Origin: Fimenecus sp045595185
Lineage (GTDB): Bacteria > Bacillota > Clostridia > Oscillospirales > Acutalibacteraceae
Reading direction: 5' to 3'
Assembly (NCBI GenBank): GCA_045595185.1
Contig: JAZNZX010000074.1
Span: 1-64,000, forward strand
DNA: 64,000 nucleotides
Shown: piece after piece, positions 49,094 to 56,585 of the stretch
Layout of the letters: every line of letters begins with the position of its first letter
Position numbering within the stretch: position 1 is the stretch's first letter
Translations under genes and position numbers: made by a program
Notes under the pieces: generated by a model
What the model saw: only the letters and a program-made list of their open reading frames with translations
The model's database searches: none
Told to the model about the DNA's origin: nothing

Positions 49094-50335
49094 TTGCATA
49101 GTTTTTTAAAATTTTTTTCAGTTATATGTTCAATCTTTTGCTTGTTGATTTATTCAATAATATTTTTAGGTGAAAGAACAATACCTGATAAAATAACAGT
49201 AATCGAAAATGAAGATTATAATATACCAAATGTTTTAGGAATTAAATTATATAGCATTGATACAGATGAGGAGGCAGGAGTTGTGCTTGAAACTGTCAAG
49301 GCTTCACCAACTCCCACAGAAATCAAGCTTTTAAATATTATTCCTGTAAAAAACACTATAATAACTAACTCAAAAAGACAGTATGTTGTGCCCGGTGGTG
49401 AACTGTTTGGAATAAAACTTTATACCGATGGTGTTATTATTGTGGATTTAGAAGAAATTGAAACAGAGTCAGGTTTAGTTTGTCCCGGAAAAACAGCCGA
49501 TATAAAAATCGGAGATATTGTAAAATCTGTAAATGGTACAGAAGTCACATCATCAGCACATTTTTCAAAAATATTGCAGGAAAGCAAAGGACAAGAAATA
49601 GAAATTACAGTATTAAGAAAGAGTAAAACGGTTAAATTGTTATTCAGAACAGTTAAGGAAAAAGATAGTGGTATTTATAAAGCAGGTTTATGGGTAAGAG
49701 ATAGTACAGCAGGACTTGGAACCGTAACATTTTATAATAAGACAAATAACACCTTTGCAGGATTGGGACATCCCATATATGATGTTGACACAAACGAAAT
49801 AATGCCTGTAAAAACAGGTGTAATGGCAGATGTAACATTGACAGGACTCACGAAAAGCACCTTCGGTAATGTTGGCGAGTTATGTGGCAGAATGTCAGGA
49901 CAAAACAACGGAATTTTGTGTCTTAACGACGAAACAGGAATTTACGGATATTCAATAACAGAACGAGCAGATTCACTTCCTGTGGCAGTAAAACAGGAAA
50001 TCAAAGAGGGAAAGGCTCAAATCAGGTGTACGGTTCAAAATGCAGAACCACAGTATTATGATATTGAAATAACAAAAATTTATTCAAATTCATCATCGGT
50101 AAATAAAGATATGATAATTAAAGTAACTGATGAAAAACTTTTAAATATAACTGGTGGTATAGTGCAGGGTATGAGTGGAAGTCCTATAATTCAGGACGGA
50201 AAACTCGTAGGAGCAGTAACACATGTTTTTGTCAATAACCCTAAACAAGGCTATGCAATTTTTGCAGAAAGAATGTTAGAAACCTCCAACAATCAGGATA
50301 CAATCAGCACAGAACAACTGAAAACCGCATCCTGA
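49094..50335 (+). CDS. spoIVB: SpoIVB peptidase (sporulation sigma-K checkpoint)
   Basis: 413 residues from TTG (49094-49096) behind GGAGGTGAT. A forespore serine peptidase secreted into the intermembrane space to signal pro-sigma-K processing. N-terminal membrane anchor (about 8-26), a PDZ domain (about 140-190; GKTADIKIGDIVKSVNGTEV) and an S55 peptidase domain with His in FAGLGHPIYD (about 225) and the catalytic Ser in GMSGSPIIQDGKLVGAVTHV (about 360). Monocistronic; spo0A, its usual neighbour, is not here. Confidence 0.95.
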   Translation: MHSFLKFFSVICSIFCLLIYSIIFLGERTIPDKITVIENEDYNIPNVLGIKLYSIDTDEEAGVVLETVKASPTPTEIKLLNIIPVKNTIITNSKRQYVVPGGELFGIKLYTDGVIIVDLEEIETESGLVCPGKTADIKIGDIVKSVNGTEVTSSAHFSKILQESKGQEIEITVLRKSKTVKLLFRTVKEKDSGIYKAGLWVRDSTAGLGTVTFYNKTNNTFAGLGHPIYDVDTNEIMPVKTGVMADVTLTGLTKSTFGNVGELCGRMSGQNNGILCLNDETGIYGYSITERADSLPVAVKQEIKEGKAQIRCTVQNAEPQYYDIEITKIYSNSSSVNKDMIIKVTDEKLLNITGGIVQGMSGSPIIQDGKLVGAVTHVFVNNPKQGYAIFAERMLETSNNQDTISTEQLKTAS

Positions 50336-50343
50336 CAAAAAAG

Positions 50344-50368
50344 GGGTAGAGTTTTTAAGACTCTACCC
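50344..50368 (+). terminator. Terminator of spoIVB
   Basis: 9-bp stem GGGTAGAGT/ACTCTACCC (50344-50352/50360-50368), then TGAAATTTTTATT. Confidence 0.85.
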
Positions 50369-50477
50369 TGAAATTTTTATTGGAAAGGATTGTATTGCAA
50401 TTCGTAAAGATGAAAAACGTGACCATTATAATGAAATAATAAGAATTGACTTGTGTGAATTAACAAAAATTGAGTAA
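50358..50477 (+). pseudogene. Possible 3' remnant of a lost gene
   Basis: An open 39-codon frame without a start codon ends in TAA at 50475-50477. It reads PEIFIGKDCIAIRKDEKRDH and on to IIRIDLCELTKIE, which has the composition of coding sequence, but it begins inside the spoIVB terminator. It could be the tail of a deleted gene or chance. Confidence 0.25.
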
Positions 50478-50492
50478 ATGAAATCACGAAAA

Positions 50493-50516
50493 AAGCCGTG
50501 CTGAAAAGCACGGCTT
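50493..50516. terminator. ackA terminator (bidirectional)
   Basis: Perfect 10-bp stem AAGCCGTGCT/AGCACGGCTT (50493-50502/50507-50516) capped by a GAAA tetraloop. There are T runs on both sides, TTCGTG on the ackA side being the weaker. Confidence 0.8.
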
Positions 50517-50537
50517 AATATTTTTTGCTATTTAGAA

Positions 50538-51746
50538 TTAAAGAGCGTTAACGATATCTCTTGTATCTCTTGCAATTGCAAGTTCTTCATTTGTAGGAAG
50601 AACATAAACCTTAACCTTTGAATTTTCAGTTGAAAGCTCGCCTTCCTTGCCCTTAACAAGTGTCTTACCGATTTCGTTATCGATTTCAACACCAAGGTAT
50701 GAAATTTCGTTACAAACCTTATCACGGATATCGTCAGCATTTTCACCAATACCGCCTGTGAATACGATAGCGTCGATACCGTTCATAGCAGCAGCAAATG
50801 CACCGATATATTTCTTAATCTGATATGCAAGAATGTTTCTTGCGGTTGCGCACTGTTCATTTCCCTCTGCTGCAGCAGCCTTAAGGTCTCTGTCATCAGA
50901 AGAAAGACCGGAAACACCAAGAAGACCTGACTTCTTGTTAAGAAGTGTATCCATTTCTTTAACTGAAAGGTTTTCTTTTTCCATAAGGAAAAGAACAACT
51001 GATGGGTCAATAGCACCGCAACGTGTACCCATTTCAAGACCATCAAGTGGAGTAAGTCCCATTGTTGTATCAATAACCTTACCGTTCTTAACAGCTGTGA
51101 TTGATGAACCGTTACCAAGGTGACAAGTTACAATCTTAAGGTCTTCAATGTTCTTGCCCATAACTTCTGCGCATCTTGCACTTACGAATTTATGAGATGT
51201 ACCGTGGAAACCATAGCGGCGAATTGAATATTTATTTGCCAATTCACATGGAATAGGGAATGTGTATGCTTCAGCAGGCATTGTGCTGTGGAATGCATTA
51301 TCAAAAACAGCAACCTGAGGAACATCTTTACCAAAAAGTTCAATACTTGCATTGATACCCATAATGTTTGCTGGGTTGTGAAGCGGTGCAAGGTCATTAA
51401 GGCCTTCAATACCTGCGATTACTTCATCATTGATAAGAACACTCTTGTTGAAGAGTGAACCGCCCTGAACAACACGATGACCAACAGCAGTAATTTCGCT
51501 GATATCATCAATTACCTTGTATTCACCTTCAGTAAGTGCAGCCTTAACAGCAGCAAATGCTTCAGTATGATTGCTCATAGGAGCATTGTATTCGATTTTC
51601 TGACCGTCAGGAGTTTTAAAGCTGATACATGCTTCAGGAGTACCAACTCTTTCGCAAATACCTTTTGCGATTACACTTTCGTCAGCCATATCAATAAGCT
51701 GATATTTAAGTGATGAACTACCTGCGTTAATAACAAGAACTTTCAT
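50538..51746 (-). CDS. ackA: Acetate kinase
   Basis: 402 residues from the ATG at 51746 (GGAG nine bases upstream; the ATG at 51755 abuts the SD). It interconverts acetate + ATP and acetyl phosphate, the energy-yielding step of acetate fermentation. VINAGSSSLKYQLID at the N-terminus, FDNAFHSTMP with the catalytic Asp (about 147), RRYGFHGTSHKFV (catalytic Arg/His, about 180) and VFTGGIGENADDIR (about 330). pta is not adjacent; own promoter at 51799-51827. Confidence 0.97.
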   Translation of the reverse strand: MKVLVINAGSSSLKYQLIDMADESVIAKGICERVGTPEACISFKTPDGQKIEYNAPMSNHTEAFAAVKAALTEGEYKVIDDISEITAVGHRVVQGGSLFNKSVLINDEVIAGIEGLNDLAPLHNPANIMGINASIELFGKDVPQVAVFDNAFHSTMPAEAYTFPIPCELANKYSIRRYGFHGTSHKFVSARCAEVMGKNIEDLKIVTCHLGNGSSITAVKNGKVIDTTMGLTPLDGLEMGTRCGAIDPSVVLFLMEKENLSVKEMDTLLNKKSGLLGVSGLSSDDRDLKAAAAEGNEQCATARNILAYQIKKYIGAFAAAMNGIDAIVFTGGIGENADDIRDKVCNEISYLGVEIDNEIGKTLVKGKEGELSTENSKVKVYVLPTNEELAIARDTRDIVNAL

Positions 51747-51798
51747 TTTTAACATCTCCGTTTATAAATTTTTCTTGAAGTAATATCAAACCTGTATT

Positions 51799-51827
51799 AT
51801 TATATACTTATATTTGTATAATTTCAA
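51799..51827 (-). promoter_or_regulatory. ackA promoter
   Basis: TTGAAA (51822-51827), 17-base spacer, TATAAT (51799-51804) on the minus strand. Confidence 0.65.
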
Positions 51828-51865
51828 GATTTCTTTTGCCAATATTTTCTAAAAAGGAGAAAAAT

Positions 51866-53041
51866 ATGTCTGTAATCGGAATAGTTTGCGAGTTCAATCC
51901 CTTTCACAATGGTCATAAATACTTAATTGACTCTGTAAAACAACAGGGTGATGTTGTTGTATGTGTAATGAGCGGAAACATTGTCCAAAGGGGAGAACCT
52001 GCAATTTTTCCTAAAGATATACGAGTAAAGGCGGCACTTATGAACGGTGCAGACATTGTCCTTGAATTACCTTTTCTATATGCGACAGCATCTGCTGAAA
52101 CTTTTGCATATAATGCAGTTAAAATTTTGGATTCATTCGGTTGTGATAAAATTACCTTCGGAACAGAGAATACAACAATAGAAAAACTGAACAGAATTGT
52201 TGATGTTTTATCGAATGAAAAATTTGATTATGAATTAAGAAAACATCTTGATTTAGGTGTAAGCTACCCGACAGCACGCCAAAATGCCCTTAATTCAATT
52301 GTAAATGATTGTGATATATCATTACCGAATAATATCCTTGCAGTTGAGTATCTTAAGGCAATAAAAAAACTTAATTCAAAGATTGTTCCGATTTGTATAA
52401 ATCGTGTTGGTGCTGATTATAACGACGATTTTGCAATTAACAATTTTGCATCTGCAACTCATATTCGTTCACTTATTTATGAAGGTAAATCCTTTGAAAA
52501 ATTTGTTCCTGAAAATATTGTTGATTTATATAATGATTTAATTGAAAAAGGAGATTTCACTTCAAAAGAAAAATATAATTTAGCTTCTTTGTCCTTGTTG
52601 CGTTCAAAAATTTATGAAAACTCCGAAAATATCGGTAATATGGCTGAAGGCCTTGAAAACAGAATTGACGATGCTGTTCGCAATAGCATTTGTTTAGATG
52701 AAATCTACGACAAAGCAAAAACAAAAAGATACACACATTCAAGGATAAGACGAGCAGTTCTTTGTCGTCAGTTTGATGTAAAAAATGATGATTTAACAGC
52801 TGAAGTACCATATTGCAGACTTCTTGGTTTTAATAAAAACAGTATTGACATACTTGGATATTTAGCAAATAATTGTAATTTACCATTTGTAGTGAGATAC
52901 TCGGATATTCTAAAACTTAATAATGATGCAGTTGATAAAATTTTCAATTATGAAGAAAAATCCACAGATTTTTACAATTTAGTTCTTAACAATTCAGGAG
53001 TTTGTTCAAAAGAAAAAACTTTTTCTCCTATAAAGCTATAA
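51866..53041 (+). CDS. tmcAL: tRNA(Met) cytidine acetate ligase
   Basis: 391 residues from the ATG at 51866 (AAGGAG in place; the TTG at 51836 is too early). TmcAL (YlbM) makes N4-acetylcytidine at the wobble base of elongator tRNA-Met from acetate and ATP. Nucleotidyltransferase motif GIVCEFNPFHNGHKYLID (HxGH, about 4-21), VVCVMSGNIVQRGEPAIF (about 34-51) and the later SRIRR-type HSRIRRAVLC. It stands head-to-head with ackA. Confidence 0.94.
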   Translation: MSVIGIVCEFNPFHNGHKYLIDSVKQQGDVVVCVMSGNIVQRGEPAIFPKDIRVKAALMNGADIVLELPFLYATASAETFAYNAVKILDSFGCDKITFGTENTTIEKLNRIVDVLSNEKFDYELRKHLDLGVSYPTARQNALNSIVNDCDISLPNNILAVEYLKAIKKLNSKIVPICINRVGADYNDDFAINNFASATHIRSLIYEGKSFEKFVPENIVDLYNDLIEKGDFTSKEKYNLASLSLLRSKIYENSENIGNMAEGLENRIDDAVRNSICLDEIYDKAKTKRYTHSRIRRAVLCRQFDVKNDDLTAEVPYCRLLGFNKNSIDILGYLANNCNLPFVVRYSDILKLNNDAVDKIFNYEEKSTDFYNLVLNNSGVCSKEKTFSPIKL

Positions 53042-53066
53042 TTTGCAAGAAATCCTGCAAATTATA

Positions 53067-53096
53067 TTGCAATTATAGTTGAATATATTGTATAAT
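53067..53096 (+). promoter_or_regulatory. Promoter of the rpiR-ispH/rpsA operon
   Basis: TTGCAA (53067-53072), 18-base spacer, TATAAT (53091-53096), 39 bases before the regulator. Confidence 0.6.
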
Positions 53097-53135
53097 AAAT
53101 AGAAATTTGATTATTTGACATGAGGTATTGTCAGT

Positions 53136-54011
53136 ATGAAATCATTGATTTTTTCAAAGATAGATTTGAATAATAAAAAACTTTCAAAAGGTCACAAAAA
53201 ACTTGTACAATATATTTCAACCAATTATGATAAGGCTGCATTTATGACAGCATCCAAATTAGGTGAAAAAGTTGGTGTAAGTGAATCAACTGTTGTTCGT
53301 TTTGCTACTGAAATGGGATTTAAAGGCTATCCTGAACTTCAGAAAGAACTTCAGCAGATGATTAAGTCAAAGTTGACTGCAGTTCAGCGTATGGAGGTTT
53401 CAAGCAACCTTATCGGTGATGAAAACGCAATCAAAAAAGTTCTCAACGGTGATATTGAACTTATAAGAAGTACTCTTGAAATAGTTAGTGACACAGAATT
53501 TAAAAAGGCAGTTGAAACAATTAACAATGCAAGAAAAATTTATATTCTTGGTGTAAGAAGTTCAGCAGCCCTTGCAAGCTTTTTGTATTTTTATCTTAAC
53601 CTTGTATTTGAAAATGTTGTTTTGGTTGATACATCAAGCGGTAGTGAGATGTTTGAACAGATGTTCAGAATTAATGAGGAGGACGTCTGCGTTGCAATCA
53701 GTTTTCCACGATATTCAAAACAGACAATCAATGCTTTAAGATTTATAAGTGACAGAGGAACAAAGATTATATCAATTACAGATTCTGCTATTTCTCCGAT
53801 TGCAGAATTTTCAAACACCTTGCTTGTTGCAAAAAGTGACATTGTATCTGTTGTTGACTCTCTCGTTGCACCTTTAAGTCTTATAAATGCACTTATTGTT
53901 GCTTTAACCTTCAGTCGTAGAAAAGAAGTGTATGACAATTTTAATAAGCTTGAAGGAATTTGGGATGAATATCAGGTGTATGACAAACCTGACGGTGGCG
54001 AAAATGAGTAA
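53136..54011 (+). CDS. MurR/RpiR-family transcriptional regulator
   Basis: 291 residues. An N-terminal RpiR helix-turn-helix (about 35-60; ASKLGEKVGVSESTVVRFAT) precedes an SIS sugar-phosphate domain (IYILGVRSSAALASFL, about 130-145, and AISFPRYSKQTINAL). It should sense a sugar or amino-sugar phosphate. Its gene neighbours are housekeeping, so its regulon may lie elsewhere. It overlaps the flavoprotein gene by eight bases. Confidence 0.92.
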   Translation: MKSLIFSKIDLNNKKLSKGHKKLVQYISTNYDKAAFMTASKLGEKVGVSESTVVRFATEMGFKGYPELQKELQQMIKSKLTAVQRMEVSSNLIGDENAIKKVLNGDIELIRSTLEIVSDTEFKKAVETINNARKIYILGVRSSAALASFLYFYLNLVFENVVLVDTSSGSEMFEQMFRINEEDVCVAISFPRYSKQTINALRFISDRGTKIISITDSAISPIAEFSNTLLVAKSDIVSVVDSLVAPLSLINALIVALTFSRRKEVYDNFNKLEGIWDEYQVYDKPDGGENE

Positions 54012-55251
54012 TAGTGTAATAGTAATTGGTGCAGGTGCTGCCGGAACAATGGCAGCAGGAGCTGCTGCTGAAAATGGTGCTGATGTTTTAATTTTAGAAA
54101 GAAACGATAAAATCGGTAGAAAAGTAATGATTACAGGCAAGGGCAGATGTAATGTTACAAACGACATCGGTGATGATGTTCAAAAATTTATTTCTAATAT
54201 TCCCGGAAACGGTAGATTCCTTTATGGTGCATATTCGGCTTTTAATTCACAGGATGTTATGTATTTCTTTGAGGACTATGGTGTTCAGTTAAAGGTTGAA
54301 CGAGGTAATCGTGTATTCCCTGCAAGTGATAAGGCTGTTGACATTGTTGACGCACTTAATCGTTATATAACCGATATGGGTGTTATAAGAAAAACTGAAC
54401 GAGTTGTCAGTATCTTAACTGAAAATGAAACGGTTAAAGGTGTAGTTACTGATTTAGGCAACGAATACTATGCAGAGTCGGTTATTATCGCAACAGGCGG
54501 TCTTTCGTATCCAAAAACAGGCTCAAGTGGTGACGGATATAAATTGGCAGAAAGTGTAGGACATACTGTTACTCAATTAAGACCGTCCTTATCTGCTTTG
54601 GTTTGTCGTGAGGGAATTTGTAGTGACTGTATGGGACTTTCGCTTAAGAATGTAGGAATAAAGGTTTTTGATACCAAAAAGAAAAAGGAAATCTATGATG
54701 ATTTCGGTGAAATGCTTTTCACTCATTTTGGTGTATCGGGACCAATGATTTTGTCAGCCAGTGCCCATATGAGAGAAATGGAAAAAGAACGATATGAGAT
54801 TTATATTGATTTAAAACCTGCCTTGTCAGAAGAAAAGCTTGATGCAAGAATTCTTCGTGATTTTGCCGACAACAGTAATAAATCGATTTCAAATGTTATG
54901 GCTTTATTGTTACCAAAATCACTTATATCACCAATATTAAGATTATCTCATATTAAACCATCAGAAAAAATCAACCAAATTACAAAAGAAATGCGAAAAA
55001 ATCTCATTGATACAGTCAAGGGCTTAAAGCTGACGGTAATGGACTTTAATGATATTTCTGAGGCAATAGTTACATCAGGTGGTATTAAAATTAACGAAAT
55101 TAATCCGAAAACGATGGAAAGTAAGATTTGTAAAGGCTTATATTTTGCAGGAGAGGTTATTGACTGCGACGGATATACAGGCGGATTTAATCTGCAGATA
55201 GCATTTTCAACAGGACATCTTGCAGGAATTTCTGCAAGTAATATAGAGTGA
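54004..55251 (+). CDS. NAD(P)/FAD-dependent oxidoreductase, BaiN/HI0933 family
   Basis: 415 residues from the ATG at 54004. FAD site VIVIGAGAAGTMAAGAAAENG (about 4-24), NDKIGRKVMITGKGRCNVTN (about 33-52, family hallmark) and the C-terminal GLYFAGEVIDCDGYTGGFNLQIAFSTG. The family contains BaiN-like reductases, but the reaction in most members is undefined. It lies upstream of cmk, as in many clostridia. Confidence 0.93.
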   Translation: MSNSVIVIGAGAAGTMAAGAAAENGADVLILERNDKIGRKVMITGKGRCNVTNDIGDDVQKFISNIPGNGRFLYGAYSAFNSQDVMYFFEDYGVQLKVERGNRVFPASDKAVDIVDALNRYITDMGVIRKTERVVSILTENETVKGVVTDLGNEYYAESVIIATGGLSYPKTGSSGDGYKLAESVGHTVTQLRPSLSALVCREGICSDCMGLSLKNVGIKVFDTKKKKEIYDDFGEMLFTHFGVSGPMILSASAHMREMEKERYEIYIDLKPALSEEKLDARILRDFADNSNKSISNVMALLLPKSLISPILRLSHIKPSEKINQITKEMRKNLIDTVKGLKLTVMDFNDISEAIVTSGGIKINEINPKTMESKICKGLYFAGEVIDCDGYTGGFNLQIAFSTGHLAGISASNIE

Positions 55252-55260
55252 GGGGAAATT

Positions 55261-55923
55261 ATGATTAATGTAGCAATTGACGGTCCTGCAGGTGCAGGAA
55301 AAAGCACAATAGCTCGTGCGGCAGCAAAGGAACTTGGTTTCATTTATGTTGATACCGGTGCATTGTACAGAGCAGTTGGTGTTTATTGCCTTCGTAAGGG
55401 GATTACAACAACTGATGCTGACAGTGTTAGTTCTGTTCTTGGTGAAATTAATGTAGAACTTAAATTTATTGATGGAGTACAGCATGTATATCTTAATGAC
55501 GATGATGTTTCAACAGAAATAAGATTGCCTGAGGCTTCAATGGCAGCATCTAATGTTTCTGCTATTCCGTCTGTCAGAGCATTTCTTTTTGATTTACAAA
55601 GGGATATTGCATCAAAGAATAACTGCATTATGGACGGTAGAGATATAGGTACAGTTGTTCTTCCGAATGCACAGGTTAAAATCTTTTTAACTGCTGACCC
55701 TGAAGAAAGAGCTATGAGAAGATTTAAGGAGCTGGAAGAAAAGGGTAGTAATGTAACCTATCAGGAAGTTCTTGATGACCTTAAGGTTCGCGATTATAAC
55801 GACTCACATCGTGAAATAGCACCGTTAAAACCGGCAGAAGATTCAGTTATAGTCAACACAACTGGATATGCTCTTGAAGAGTCAATCAATAAAATTATAG
55901 ATACAATTAAGGAGAAAATGTAA
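55261..55923 (+). CDS. cmk: (d)CMP kinase
   Basis: 220 residues. It phosphorylates CMP and dCMP. P-loop IDGPAGAGKSTIARAAAKEL (about 6-25), YVDTGALYRAVG (about 31), MDGRDIGTVVLPNAQ (about 125-139) and the Arg-rich RRFKELEEKGSNVTYQEVL lid. It starts nine bases after the flavoprotein with SD GAGGGG. Confidence 0.97.
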   Translation: MINVAIDGPAGAGKSTIARAAAKELGFIYVDTGALYRAVGVYCLRKGITTTDADSVSSVLGEINVELKFIDGVQHVYLNDDDVSTEIRLPEASMAASNVSAIPSVRAFLFDLQRDIASKNNCIMDGRDIGTVVLPNAQVKIFLTADPEERAMRRFKELEEKGSNVTYQEVLDDLKVRDYNDSHREIAPLKPAEDSVIVNTTGYALEESINKIIDTIKEKM

Positions 55924-56585
55924 TGTCAGAGAAGAAGTATTTCGATTTTAGTAACTATGAAACACATAAAGGCTTTGATGTGTTCAGACCTTGGTGTAAC
56001 TTTTGTTGTAAAACACGCGTTAAATTGGAAGTAGAAGGTCTTGAAAATCTTGACCGTGAGGATGGCTTTGTTATTGCAGCAAACCATTCAATCATTTATG
56101 ACCCAGTATTTATTCAGACTGCATGTAAGGATAAATTGTTCCACTTTGTAGCAAAATATGAAGCTTTTAAAAATCCTATTGCTCGTAAAGTGCTTACAAG
56201 CTGTAATGCTTTTCCGATTGTTCGTGGTAAAGGTGATATGCAGGCAATCAATTACGCAAGTGACCTTGTAAAAAAAGGTAAAATTCTTTGCATTTTCCCT
56301 GAAGGTACTCGTTCAAGAGACGGTTATCCTAAAAAGGCAAAATCAGGTGTAGGACTTATCGCAAGAAATGCACAGTGTGATGTTGTTCCTGCTGCAATCT
56401 GTGTTGAAGAAAGAGGAAAATTCGGCTCAAAGGTTTTCGTTAAATTCGGTGAAGCAATCAAGTATGAAGAAATGAACTTTACTGATGAAGGTGGCACAAA
56501 GGAAAACAAAGAAGTCGCAAATATGGTTATGGACAGAATTGTTCTTCTCTGGAGGGAGCTTAGAAAGAAATGCAAGTCCAAATAA
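55923..56585 (+). CDS. plsC: 1-acyl-sn-glycerol-3-phosphate acyltransferase
   Basis: 220 residues. It makes phosphatidic acid from lysophosphatidic acid at the membrane. The acyltransferase motif is NHSIIYDP (the usual NHxxxxD reads N-H-S-I-I-Y-D, about 58-64), then FPEGTRSRDG (about 124-133). It overlaps cmk by one base; SD AAGGAG is inside cmk. Confidence 0.94.
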   Translation: MSEKKYFDFSNYETHKGFDVFRPWCNFCCKTRVKLEVEGLENLDREDGFVIAANHSIIYDPVFIQTACKDKLFHFVAKYEAFKNPIARKVLTSCNAFPIVRGKGDMQAINYASDLVKKGKILCIFPEGTRSRDGYPKKAKSGVGLIARNAQCDVVPAAICVEERGKFGSKVFVKFGEAIKYEEMNFTDEGGTKENKEVANMVMDRIVLLWRELRKKCKSK

